Shown here piece after piece: positions 9,016-15,851 of a DNA stretch of 64,000 nt. Below the pieces are notes generated by a model. That model saw nothing but the letters and a program-made list of their open reading frames with translations, was not told the origin of the DNA and made no database searches. How positions within the stretch are numbered: the stretch's first letter is position 1; each line of letters opens with the position of its first letter. The DNA comes from a methanogenic archaeon ISO4-H5 (lineage in GTDB: Archaea > Thermoplasmatota > Thermoplasmata > Methanomassiliicoccales > Methanomethylophilaceae): assembly GCA_001560915.1 (NCBI GenBank), contig CP014214.1:1674001-1738000 (forward strand). The letters run 5' to 3'. The position numbers and the translations under genes were made by a program.

Positions 9016-9055
9016 ATGGTACTTATAGTATAAATAGTATCCTATAAAGTACCAT
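9016..9055 (-). promoter_or_regulatory. Inverted TIR-core repeat around the transposase promoter
   Basis: ATGGTACTT (9016-9024) and AAGTACCAT (9047-9055) flank an AT-rich TATA-like stretch just upstream of the transposase start at 9008. The same nine bases occur in both terminal repeats of the element. Confidence 0.5.
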
Positions 9056-9322
9056 CATTTATAAATAAAGTCTAAACAGAAAGACCGTTCCAACAGCCTC
9101 TTATAACCATGAAATACCTCAAAACCGATGAAATGATGAGCGTAAATATCCGATCTTTGCGGAAAATATGAAAAATCCGCTCGGCGGAAATGAAATTGTT
9201 TAAGAAAGCAGTTGAGCAGTGATGGTACTTCTTACGGGAAACTTATGATACACATAATTACCACTTATGAAACGAATTCCTTTCTATGCACCGATTAAAT
9301 ATCGAAGAAATGATTCGGAATC

Positions 9323-10381
9323 ATGACGTATGAGGCCCGCGTAGGGCTATACAAGAAGATTGAAAGACTGAGGAAACGCCCTCTCATCGTTTACTCCACG
9401 AGATTTTCCAACTACAACAGCGGTTCTATGAGTATGGATTCCATTCCGGAATTCTGCGAACAGATTCTCCAGACCCCGTCCAATTCGAAGAAAGTGGATC
9501 TGCTATTGGTAAGCCAGGGAGGTGATGCGATCGTCGCATGGAGGGTGATCAATCTCCTGAGGGAGCGCTTCGATGAGGTTGATGTACTCGTCCCCTATGT
9601 GGCCCAGAGTGCAGCAACGGTCCTCTCGTTCGGTGCCGATCACATCGTTATGCACCCTTTCTCCTGCCTGGGGCCGATAGACCCGCAGATAACCATTCAG
9701 AGCAACAATCTGCAGATGCCTCCGAAAACATTCTCGGTAGAGGACATCCAAGCATACCTGGAATTCGTCAAAAAGGACCTGGGAATTACGGCATCGAAGA
9801 ACAGCCCTGCAGATTCCGAACCATCTGGATTCAACCCCAATGTCCTCGATCACCTGGTCAAGGAACTGAATCCCACGGAGATAGGCATCGTGAAGAAGAG
9901 CATGAAACTGTCCGAGGGTCTTGCGGAAAAACTGCTGTTGCTGCATATGACCGACAAGAAGCAAGTCGAAGGTATCGTGAAGAAATTCAACACGATGACC
10001 CATCACGGTTACACCATCGGACGCAAGGAGGCGAAGGAATCCGGTCTGCCTGTCGAATACCCGTCCAAACAATTGGAAAAATTGATGTGGGCCGTATGGA
10101 CTGACCTCTCATCCGAACTCAAATGCAACGTTCCATTCGATCCGCTGATTGCACTCACCGCGAATCCGAAGATGAGTGCTGCCCTGACGAACAATATAAA
10201 CATGGGTTTGCCTTACACACTCACCGCATCAGAAGTGCAGAAGATAGCAGTCGTGGAAAGCAAACAGTTTTCCAGCCACTACGATGTAAGAGATCAAATA
10301 ATCGGCTCAGGCAACGGTATAAATATATCGTTCAACGTAGTATCATCTGCCTTAGGATGGGTAAGGTCAAAAACGGGATGA
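9323..10381 (+). CDS. SppA/ClpP-fold serine protease, SDH proteinase family
   Basis: 352 residues, ATG at 9323. The pattern fits the SDH_sah (serine dehydrogenase proteinase) branch of the ClpP/crotonase fold: LLLVSQGGDAIVAWR, then VPYVAQSAATVLSFGADHIVM carrying the likely nucleophile Ser, then the hallmark CLGPIDPQ. There is no signal peptide and no transmembrane segment, so it is predicted to be cytoplasmic or peripheral. The family is thought to use a Ser-Lys dyad, and the Lys cannot be assigned here. A small gene starts four bases after its stop and is probably co-transcribed. It sits among mobile elements, so horizontal transfer is possible. Confidence 0.75.
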   Translation: MTYEARVGLYKKIERLRKRPLIVYSTRFSNYNSGSMSMDSIPEFCEQILQTPSNSKKVDLLLVSQGGDAIVAWRVINLLRERFDEVDVLVPYVAQSAATVLSFGADHIVMHPFSCLGPIDPQITIQSNNLQMPPKTFSVEDIQAYLEFVKKDLGITASKNSPADSEPSGFNPNVLDHLVKELNPTEIGIVKKSMKLSEGLAEKLLLLHMTDKKQVEGIVKKFNTMTHHGYTIGRKEAKESGLPVEYPSKQLEKLMWAVWTDLSSELKCNVPFDPLIALTANPKMSAALTNNINMGLPYTLTASEVQKIAVVESKQFSSHYDVRDQIIGSGNGINISFNVVSSALGWVRSKTG

Positions 10382-10385
10382 TAGC

Positions 10386-10580
10386 ATGTCCTACTACGGC
10401 ACCAATGTGAGCAATTCCGCATCCGCATTCGCCCAGACCGGATATTCTGCACAGGTCATGTACCAGTATGTTACCGTAGGTTCGACCGACAACCCCGGAA
10501 CTCTGACTGCTCAGGAGCTCGAGAAGCTCAACAATTCCATGAAGCTCCATGAGAAGTCCCTCTCACTGCTGGGTCAGTGA
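10386..10580 (+). CDS. Small hypothetical protein, downstream partner of the SDH protease
   Basis: 64 residues, starting four bases after the protease stop. The sequence (MSYYGTNVSNSASAF and further Ser/Thr/Gln-rich residues, ending in a helical NNSMKLHEKSLSLLGQ) is not recognised. It has no membrane segment or cysteine. Tight spacing with the protease gene is the main reason to believe it. It converges with the Fic gene, with 7 bp of overlap. Confidence 0.5.
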   Translation: MSYYGTNVSNSASAFAQTGYSAQVMYQYVTVGSTDNPGTLTAQELEKLNNSMKLHEKSLSLLGQ

Positions 10581-10939
10581 GTATTGTTCTTGAGCCACTC
10601 CGTGATGGATTCTATGTCCGCGTTGCCGCAGGCAACATCCAGCACGAAGTGATAAATCTCTTCTTCCTTTGCACAGATAATCTGATCCTCCAGAAGAAGT
10701 TCACAGGTCAGGAGAGCCGTCCTTTTGTTCCCCTCATAGAACGGATGGTAGTATGCAATACCATACAGAGCATTGGCTGCTCTCTCATACTTGTCCGTAC
10801 AGGACTCCAGCTTCTGTCCGAGGAAATAAAGATCCGACTCTGAGCGAATGAGCCCCGCCAGATCCGCCTCGGACGGATTGATGGATACGGCTATCCGATG
10901 GATGTTCACGAAAAATTCCACAGGATATTGGGACCTCAT
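10574..10939 (-). CDS. Fic/Doc family protein
   Basis: 121 residues, ATG at 10939. The motif HPFYEGNKRTA at residues 65-75 is the Fic active site, with catalytic His65, acidic residue 69 and Asn71. GNKR rather than GNGR resembles Doc. The length is that of the compact Doc toxins (about 125 residues). Fic proteins AMPylate targets and Doc phosphorylates EF-Tu; the substrate here is unknown. No antitoxin of Phd type is adjacent. The nearest upstream gene, 56 bp away and in the same direction, encodes a protein with two RHH-like segments that could serve as regulator or antitoxin, which is inference. Confidence 0.8.
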   Translation of the reverse strand: MRSQYPVEFFVNIHRIAVSINPSEADLAGLIRSESDLYFLGQKLESCTDKYERAANALYGIAYYHPFYEGNKRTALLTCELLLEDQIICAKEEEIYHFVLDVACGNADIESITEWLKNNTH

Positions 10940-10995
10940 CGATTCCCTAACATCCTACGTATATTTTATTGGTGGGTTTCTGCCCTAACGACGAT

Positions 10996-11511
10996 TCATT
11001 CGAACTCGATTGTCGGCTTCCACGGTTCTGGATCTACGTGTTCCTGTTTATTCAAATGGGCGAGTAGAACGTTATTGGCACGAACTCTCCTGTGAATGAC
11101 AATCTCCTTGTAGTACTCCAGGGAAAATCTCAGGACCTCGGGGAAATCAACGATGTTGTACGCACAGAATATCGCGTCAGAATACGAATTGATCAATCCT
11201 ATCGGCAGTGAAGCTTGAAAACTCATCCTTTTATCATTATATTTCGACTTGGGTTTCAATTTGAAAGTACGCACTATCTGCTCCCCGTACTTGAACCCCA
11301 TAGATGCCATCTTCTTCCACATTGCCGGAAGAAAATAAGTGAAGTAATCTTCCAGCAGATACTTTGCTGCGGACGCAGCGTAATCGGAGATGCTGGTGTA
11401 TTCTCCTGAATCATCGATCAAACTGAATATCTCATTGTACAATTGTGTGGAACAGGTAATTTTGACCTTCTTTGTAGGTACCTTTCCAGTTATCCCGATA
11501 TAGCTGACCAT
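10996..11511 (-). CDS. Putative double ribbon-helix-helix DNA-binding protein
   Basis: 171 residues, ATG at 11511. The segment at about residues 12-55 (KKVKITCSTQLYNEIFSLIDD, then SISDYAASAAKYLLEDY) has the strand-helix-helix order of a ribbon-helix-helix. A second similar unit occurs at about residues 97-142 (MSFQASLPIGLINSYSDAIF, then DFPEVLRFSLEYYKEIV). It is transcribed away from another RHH gene at 11622, and the shared promoter region holds a palindrome. It precedes the Fic gene. A repressor or antitoxin role fits but is inferred. Confidence 0.55.
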   Translation of the reverse strand: MVSYIGITGKVPTKKVKITCSTQLYNEIFSLIDDSGEYTSISDYAASAAKYLLEDYFTYFLPAMWKKMASMGFKYGEQIVRTFKLKPKSKYNDKRMSFQASLPIGLINSYSDAIFCAYNIVDFPEVLRFSLEYYKEIVIHRRVRANNVLLAHLNKQEHVDPEPWKPTIEFE

Positions 11512-11558
11512 GTCTCTCCCCGTAATCGTTTTTGTGGTGTCTAAGATATTACATTGGT

Positions 11559-11580
11559 TTTATATATACACTAAGTGTAT
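11559..11580. promoter_or_regulatory. TATA box overlapping a palindromic operator
   Basis: TTTATATATA is followed directly by ATACACT-A-AGTGTAT (11566-11580), two 7-bp arms. It lies between the divergent RHH genes at 11511 and 11622, the position of an autoregulatory operator. Confidence 0.5.
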
Positions 11581-11621
11581 TATAGTTTACTTTGGTGCTA
11601 ATTAGAACCAAGGAGGAAGCC

Positions 11622-11759
11622 ATGACACCGATACAGGTGATACTGACCGAAAAAGAACTGGAGGAAGTCGACAGACTTGTGAAAGAACAGTATGACTCCA
11701 AAAGCAGAGCGGATCTTGTCCGCAAAGCAACTCTGGAATACTGTCTCAGACACAGCTAA
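11622..11759 (+). CDS. Small ribbon-helix-helix protein (45 aa)
   Basis: The frame runs from ATG at 11622, seven bases after a consensus AGGAGG, to TAA. The translation starts MTPIQVILTEKELEEVDRLV and continues to KSRADLVRKATLEYCLRHS. A short beta strand (IQVILT) followed by two helices with a D/S-K-S-R-A-D-L turn is the classical CopG/Arc-type RHH. It is probably co-transcribed with the next RHH gene 20 bp downstream. Such small proteins often act as antitoxins or plasmid/virus repressors. Confidence 0.7.
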   Translation: MTPIQVILTEKELEEVDRLVKEQYDSKSRADLVRKATLEYCLRHS

Positions 11760-11779
11760 ACACATAGGAGAAAGATAGT

Positions 11780-11998
11780 ATGAACAATAATAAAGACAAC
11801 TGTGAGGGCCGTAAAATCTTCATCGGCAAAAGGGAGAAGGTGGTATGCGCCAAAATATCCTACTCGCTAAATGAGGCCGTTAGAAGGATCGTCAGAGAAG
11901 AGAACAGATTCCATTCCATTAACGACTTCGTCGAAGAGGCCGTTTTGGACAAGGTACTGAAGATTAGTGAAAGTAGGGAAAACGAGGAGGGATGCTAA
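11780..11998 (+). CDS. Ribbon-helix-helix family protein (72 aa)
   Basis: 72 residues from ATG 11780 (GGAG-type ribosome site). After a charged N-terminus, residues about 21-58 (VVCAKISYSLNEAVRRIVRE, then FHSINDFVEEAVLDKVL) give strand-helix-helix in RHH order. It is 20 bp downstream of the 45-residue RHH gene and is followed by a small hairpin (12051-12065). It sits just upstream of an integrase and so belongs to a probable integrated element. Confidence 0.65.
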   Translation: MNNNKDNCEGRKIFIGKREKVVCAKISYSLNEAVRRIVREENRFHSINDFVEEAVLDKVLKISESRENEEGC

Positions 11999-12050
11999 TT
12001 GAAGGCTAGCTCGTCCCCTCTCCGTCTTCCCACGTATGATTATGCTGCCG

Positions 12051-12068
12051 AAGGGTTTAACCCTTTTT
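12051..12068 (+). terminator. Small hairpin with T tract after the RHH pair
   Basis: AAGGGT/ACCCTT with a tight loop, followed by a run of T, about 50 bp past the stop of the 72-residue RHH gene. Confidence 0.45.
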
Positions 12069-12123
12069 CATCAGCAATCGATACTGTGAAACCGACAGAT
12101 TCCCCCTCATCGGAGGTGTATTT

Positions 12124-12252
12124 ATGACCGTCGAATACTTCGAGAACGGGGTCGTAAGGTACCTGGATCACTACGACCCCCTCCCCGATGACGAGCGCCC
12201 TCGCAGGAGAAGACCCAGACACCACGATTCCCTTCCGTACGGGTGGTGGTGA
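12124..12252 (+). CDS. Small Arg-rich ORF upstream of the integrase (42 aa)
   Basis: ATG at 12124 follows GGAGGT by six bases, and TGA at 12250-12252 lies one base before the ATG of the integrase. The translation is acidic/aromatic at the start (MTVEYFENGVVRYLDHYDPL), then strongly basic (RPRRRRPRHH), ending GWW. Its position and charge are those of an excisionase-like or translationally coupled leader peptide, but no family is recognised. Confidence 0.5.
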   Translation: MTVEYFENGVVRYLDHYDPLPDDERPRRRRPRHHDSLPYGWW

Positions 12253-12253
12253 T

Positions 12254-13333
12254 ATGTCCCGCAATCACATGTCCGAGGCTGACCTCGGCGGATACAGGCA
12301 GGACTATCTGTACAGCCCGTACAGCGGCAGTGCGCGCCATCCCAAGGCGGATGTCGGGTACGGCGGCAAGACCAACACCAGAAACGTCCACACCCCGGAC
12401 GGCTGTATCTATGAGTTCCTGAACGCCAAGTTTAGGAACGCCAAGAAATACACCCGCGACAAATGCAGGTGGAGCCTCCGCCGCATGACGAGGATCCTCG
12501 AAGCGGGCGGTTTCGATGCCTCCCCGTTCAAGATCGATGAGGATGCGGTCAACTACATCATGGATGAATACCGCGCCAGAGGAAAACTTGACAGTTACCT
12601 CGAGGGGGAGATCGCCTACCTCAACCGCTACCTGAAGTTCTTCAGGAACTATACGATAGTGGACATGAACCCCCAATTCTCCCAGGACATGAGGGTGAAC
12701 GTCCACTGGCTCGAGGAGGACCAGTACCAGACCCTCATGGATGTAAAGAAGACGCCCCTGCAGGACATAGTCATCCACCTGGAGCTGTGCCTTGGATTCA
12801 GGAACGCGGAGTGCTGCCGCCTCACCCTCAGCGACATCAACGACAGCGGCACCAAACCCTACTTCAACGTTAGGGGAAAGGGACGCGGAAACGGGAAGTA
12901 CAGGACCGTACGCTTCCATAGGGACACCAGGGCCGTCCTCAACAGGTGGCTGGACGAACGCGAGAGGATTGTCCGGATCGCCCGGGAGAACATCCCCCAC
13001 TGGCAGGACCCGGGATACGTCCTCCTGTGGTGCCACTACAAGAACCACCCTGACGTGGGCTACTACAGGGAGCACACGGGAAGCCTGGACGATGCCGTCC
13101 TGGACCCTCTCAGACCCAAGGTCGGATTCCATTTCTCCAACCACGACCTGAGGAGGACCTTCGGCCGCAGGCTCTACCATGCGGGCGTACCAATTGAGAC
13201 CATCTCCAAGTTCCTCGGCCACGAATCCACCGCTGAGACCCTCAAGTACCTGGGGATCAACCTGGACGATATGGACGAGGGCATGAAGAAGCTCGACGCA
13301 TACGACAACAAGATGGGGGTAAAGAAGAGATAA
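12254..13333 (+). CDS. Tyrosine recombinase / phage-type integrase
   Basis: 359 residues from ATG 12254, chosen because it follows the small upstream ORF by one base. The frame is open upstream, but translation there overlaps that ORF. Catalytic motifs are clear: the first Arg in LCLGFRNAECCRL, then NHDLRRTF (H-x-x-R), then LGHESTAETLKYLGI with His and the nucleophile Tyr. An N-terminal SAM-like core-binding domain occupies about residues 55-150. The organisation is that of archaeal viral/plasmid integrases. No tRNA-embedded attachment site is visible nearby. Codon use is GC-rich compared with the RHH genes before it. Confidence 0.9.
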   Translation: MSRNHMSEADLGGYRQDYLYSPYSGSARHPKADVGYGGKTNTRNVHTPDGCIYEFLNAKFRNAKKYTRDKCRWSLRRMTRILEAGGFDASPFKIDEDAVNYIMDEYRARGKLDSYLEGEIAYLNRYLKFFRNYTIVDMNPQFSQDMRVNVHWLEEDQYQTLMDVKKTPLQDIVIHLELCLGFRNAECCRLTLSDINDSGTKPYFNVRGKGRGNGKYRTVRFHRDTRAVLNRWLDERERIVRIARENIPHWQDPGYVLLWCHYKNHPDVGYYREHTGSLDDAVLDPLRPKVGFHFSNHDLRRTFGRRLYHAGVPIETISKFLGHESTAETLKYLGINLDDMDEGMKKLDAYDNKMGVKKR

Positions 13334-13357
13334 ATCCCCAGTCTGGCACATCATCTT

Positions 13358-13381
13358 CTCCAACCAATAAAATGGTTGGAG
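13358..13381 (+). terminator. Hairpin after integrase
   Basis: CTCCAACCA/TGGTTGGAG, a 9-bp stem with a 6-nt loop, 24 bp past the integrase stop and followed by a short CCTTTT run. Confidence 0.6.
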
Positions 13382-13740
13382 TAGCCTTTTAACGGGGCCG
13401 TCGGAGTGCCCGGCGGCCCCCACTTAGTGATGACAGGATCAGTGAACACCATGAACGGAATGAGCAGGAAAAATGAACAGTGGACTACCTTTTCAGGGGT
13501 TCCGAATCACCTCGATTTAGGGGTAGCCAGACATAGTGGTACGCATCGTATCAGGGAGTGGGGACCATTATTGTCCAGATCTCCCGGCGGAGACCCGTTT
13601 AAAAATTTTCTCGAAAATTTGACGTGTACCATTTTACATACGCACACAAACAAATCAAATGAAGAGTTTTGAATATTAAATTTAACACCCAAAATATTTC
13701 TTGCCCTGCACTCACGAAATTTTCTCGGAAACTGAATGAT
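13382..13740. other. Gap between integrase and zinc-finger gene
   Basis: AT-rich DNA with an 88-codon plus-strand frame (13406-13672) that has no recognisable domain and ends in low-complexity sequence. I do not call it as a gene. Confidence 0.4.
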
Positions 13741-14160
13741 TCAAAACGTTATACTAATGTTGAACATCTCCGCTATATGTTGCAACGATTCCGAAAGGAA
13801 AACGCGTTCATCTATCTCTTCCAGATTTGCCACCAGTTCCGGAACGAATTCCTCTTCGGAGATGCGCACACTATCGGTACCATTTGTCCTGGGCTATATG
13901 TGGACCTGGAGCGTCTCCACCAGAGTCTTCTTGCGGTCATCCCCGCTCCACCTATAATCCATGTATGCCCCGGTAATCTTGTACAACGTGAACGTTCCGT
14001 ATTCACCATACTGCCTGAAACACCTCCCTATGAGTTCCCGGGCCTCCTGGAGTTTCCTTTCCTCATCCATACATAGAGATTCATGCTCCTCCGCAGACTT
14101 GCGGTCATAGAACGTCCTGTTGCAGTTCTCGCATTCGAATTTGGTGTACTCGCGCACCAT
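13741..14160 (-). CDS. Zinc-finger protein with in-frame amber codon (possible pyrrolysine)
   Basis: Start ATG 14160. Residues 8-30 form a C2HC/C2H2-like finger (C10, C13, H26, C30; FECENCNRTFY). At codon 89 (13894-13896) the frame meets TAG and then continues for 50 sense codons to TGA at 13741-13743. The downstream part reads as ordinary protein (ISEEEFVPELVANLEEIDER and VFLSESLQHIAEMF). The full product would be 139 residues with a candidate pyrrolysine at 89. With amber as a stop it would be 88 residues. Methanomassiliicoccales decode TAG as pyrrolysine in methylamine methyltransferases; use in this kind of protein would be new. A nonsense mutation is the alternative. Confidence 0.65.
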
Positions 14161-14192
14161 GAGGATCAGAGCATGTCGGTGCAGATAAAGTA

Positions 14193-14253
14193 TGTTAGAT
14201 TTTGTGTTCCTCTCGCTCACACCAACATATAGCCAGGAACACAAAATCTAACA
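14193..14253. promoter_or_regulatory. 19-bp perfect inverted repeat in a divergent promoter region
   Basis: The arms 14193-14211 and 14235-14253 are exact complements (TGTTAGATTTTGTGTTCCT and its complement) around a 23-nt centre. It lies between the minus-strand zinc-finger gene and the plus-strand 14286 gene. It could be an operator for both or a stable RNA hairpin. Confidence 0.55.
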
Positions 14254-14285
14254 ATGCTTTTCAATCCCCAAAACAAATCAAACCT

Positions 14286-15545
14286 ATGCAAGGACCAGGT
14301 ATGCAGGACGGAGACGAACAGCGCATGACCGCTAGTCTTCTGAAGTATCTTACAAAAAACAGGATGCATGACGAGTACTGTCTGAAGGACCCGGGCGACA
14401 TCGAACTATTCGAAGAGATCGAACGCATCGTCAGGGAACTACCCTCCTCGGAGAAGAACCTTGACGTACGTACCTTATGGATCAGCATACCCCGCGGCCC
14501 CATCGAGGACTTCGGCGATTACGAGGACTACAAGGAAGATTACAACTACGAGGAATTCGTAAATCTTTGGAAGTACGAACATCCTGATGAAAAGGATTGG
14601 TATGTATTCCAGTATGAAAAAATACCCTGGGGCCCCAGATATGTCGCCTTGGGTAATTTGGGCTTGTTCTGCGAAGAAGAAGACAAATCGTTTAGGGATT
14701 ATTCAAGGGGCCACACCGGTCTTCTGAAATGGCTGGTGGGTATACTGAGAGAGACCGTGGATTCCGTGAAGGACGGCACATATCACGACTTGGTCGTCAG
14801 CCAACTGCCCATAGGTTACCGCAAGGGAGTGGTCAAAAGATCGGATATCTGGAAAAGCGGATATTGGTCCAGAGATGACGATCTTGACGGCATCACCGAC
14901 GAGGAGATTGAGAGATTCATCGAACTGGTGGACGGGGGGATTGAACAGGAACCTAAGGAAAAACTGGAATCTATGACCTTGAATGATTATCTGACACTGT
15001 GTTCGGTATGTTTCAGAATATTCGGGAGGGACATTGCGGATAAATCCCCCGCAGAACAGTTCAAAAGGTTCGCCGATGGACGTGACGAGGGCCTGCTGGA
15101 GCTAGATCCGGATGATCCGGATGCGTTCAGACTGTTCTGCAAGAGTTCCCACAGCGGCCATGTTTGGGAGATTTTTCCGGGCCATAGCTATTCCCGCATA
15201 CACCTGTATCCCCACACTGACGAGAACGGATGGTATCTTTACCTGAACGGACCGTTCCATCGCAATCACTTTGTGCACATCGCCCTGGAATTGACCTCCA
15301 TGGGAATCCCGATGAAGATATACGAAGCGAGCAAGGTCGTAAACGCCCTGAAGGGAGAGGATTACATCGGGATTATGCCGAGGGGGAGTTTTCCGCAGTA
15401 TTGCAGCCATCTCTTCACTGAACACGAAGTTATGGACTGCCTCTCGTTCAGGGAGGAAATGCTGGAGAAATTCGGAGATATGATCGAATGGTACGCGGTG
15501 AACACATTCTACCCTGTAATATCAGACTCTTCTAAAAAGGACTGA
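14286..15545 (+). CDS. Hypothetical acidic protein (about 420 aa)
   Basis: The frame starts anywhere from 14202. I prefer ATG 14286 (or 14301), outside the 19-bp inverted repeat, though no strong ribosome site supports either. The protein is rich in Asp/Glu and aromatics (for example EDFGDYEDYKEDYNYEEF) with no signal peptide, membrane segment or metal motif. C-terminal segments such as WEIFPGHSYSRIHLYPH and DENGWYLYLNGPFHRNHFVHIALEL suggest a beta-rich domain. The family is not recognised. Neighbours are a divergent zinc-finger gene and a disrupted DUF1016 nuclease gene, so it may belong to a defence or mobile island. Confidence 0.65.
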   Translation: MQGPGMQDGDEQRMTASLLKYLTKNRMHDEYCLKDPGDIELFEEIERIVRELPSSEKNLDVRTLWISIPRGPIEDFGDYEDYKEDYNYEEFVNLWKYEHPDEKDWYVFQYEKIPWGPRYVALGNLGLFCEEEDKSFRDYSRGHTGLLKWLVGILRETVDSVKDGTYHDLVVSQLPIGYRKGVVKRSDIWKSGYWSRDDDLDGITDEEIERFIELVDGGIEQEPKEKLESMTLNDYLTLCSVCFRIFGRDIADKSPAEQFKRFADGRDEGLLELDPDDPDAFRLFCKSSHSGHVWEIFPGHSYSRIHLYPHTDENGWYLYLNGPFHRNHFVHIALELTSMGIPMKIYEASKVVNALKGEDYIGIMPRGSFPQYCSHLFTEHEVMDCLSFREEMLEKFGDMIEWYAVNTFYPVISDSSKKD

Positions 15546-15851
15546 AATAACGCAAACAGAGGTGAATCGATGGATAGTGAACTTAAGAAATTATGTAAAA
15601 TGGACAGTACCTCAGACATAATTGGTGATATGGAACAAATTATCAATCGTTCCCGTAACATAGCATATCTGTACGTAAACAGAGCCCTGGTTCTACGCAA
15701 CTGGTTGATTGGAAGAAGAATTGATCAGGAGATTCTAAAGGATCAAAGTTTCGAAGATAATTATGGTAAGAAACTGATTGGCCTCTTTCTGAAAAACAGT
15801 GGGTAATCGGTTGGACAAAAGTACAAACGTCTGATTCCACATTCCGTTTCC

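Larger units (their letters stand above)
7403..9247 (-). mobile_element. Second IS4-clan insertion sequence, complete, 6-bp target duplication
   Basis: The left end begins CATAGATTTCCCG and contains AAGTACCAT. The right end, read inward, begins CATAAGTTTCCCG and also contains AAGTACCAT, with 29 of 37 positions identical. ATACAC flanks both ends (7397-7402 and 9248-9253), a 6-bp target duplication. The element is 1845 bp with one transposase ORF on the minus strand. Its TIR sequence is unrelated to that of the neighbouring element at 4867-6900, so the two are distinct insertions. Confidence 0.85.

Noticed and set aside
12122-13423. 433-codon minus-strand frame opposite the integrase
   Set aside because: The plus strand has full tyrosine-recombinase motifs; the antisense frame is a shadow.
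13406-13672. 88-codon plus-strand frame after the integrase
   Set aside because: No domain, no ribosome site, and it ends in low-complexity AT-rich DNA.
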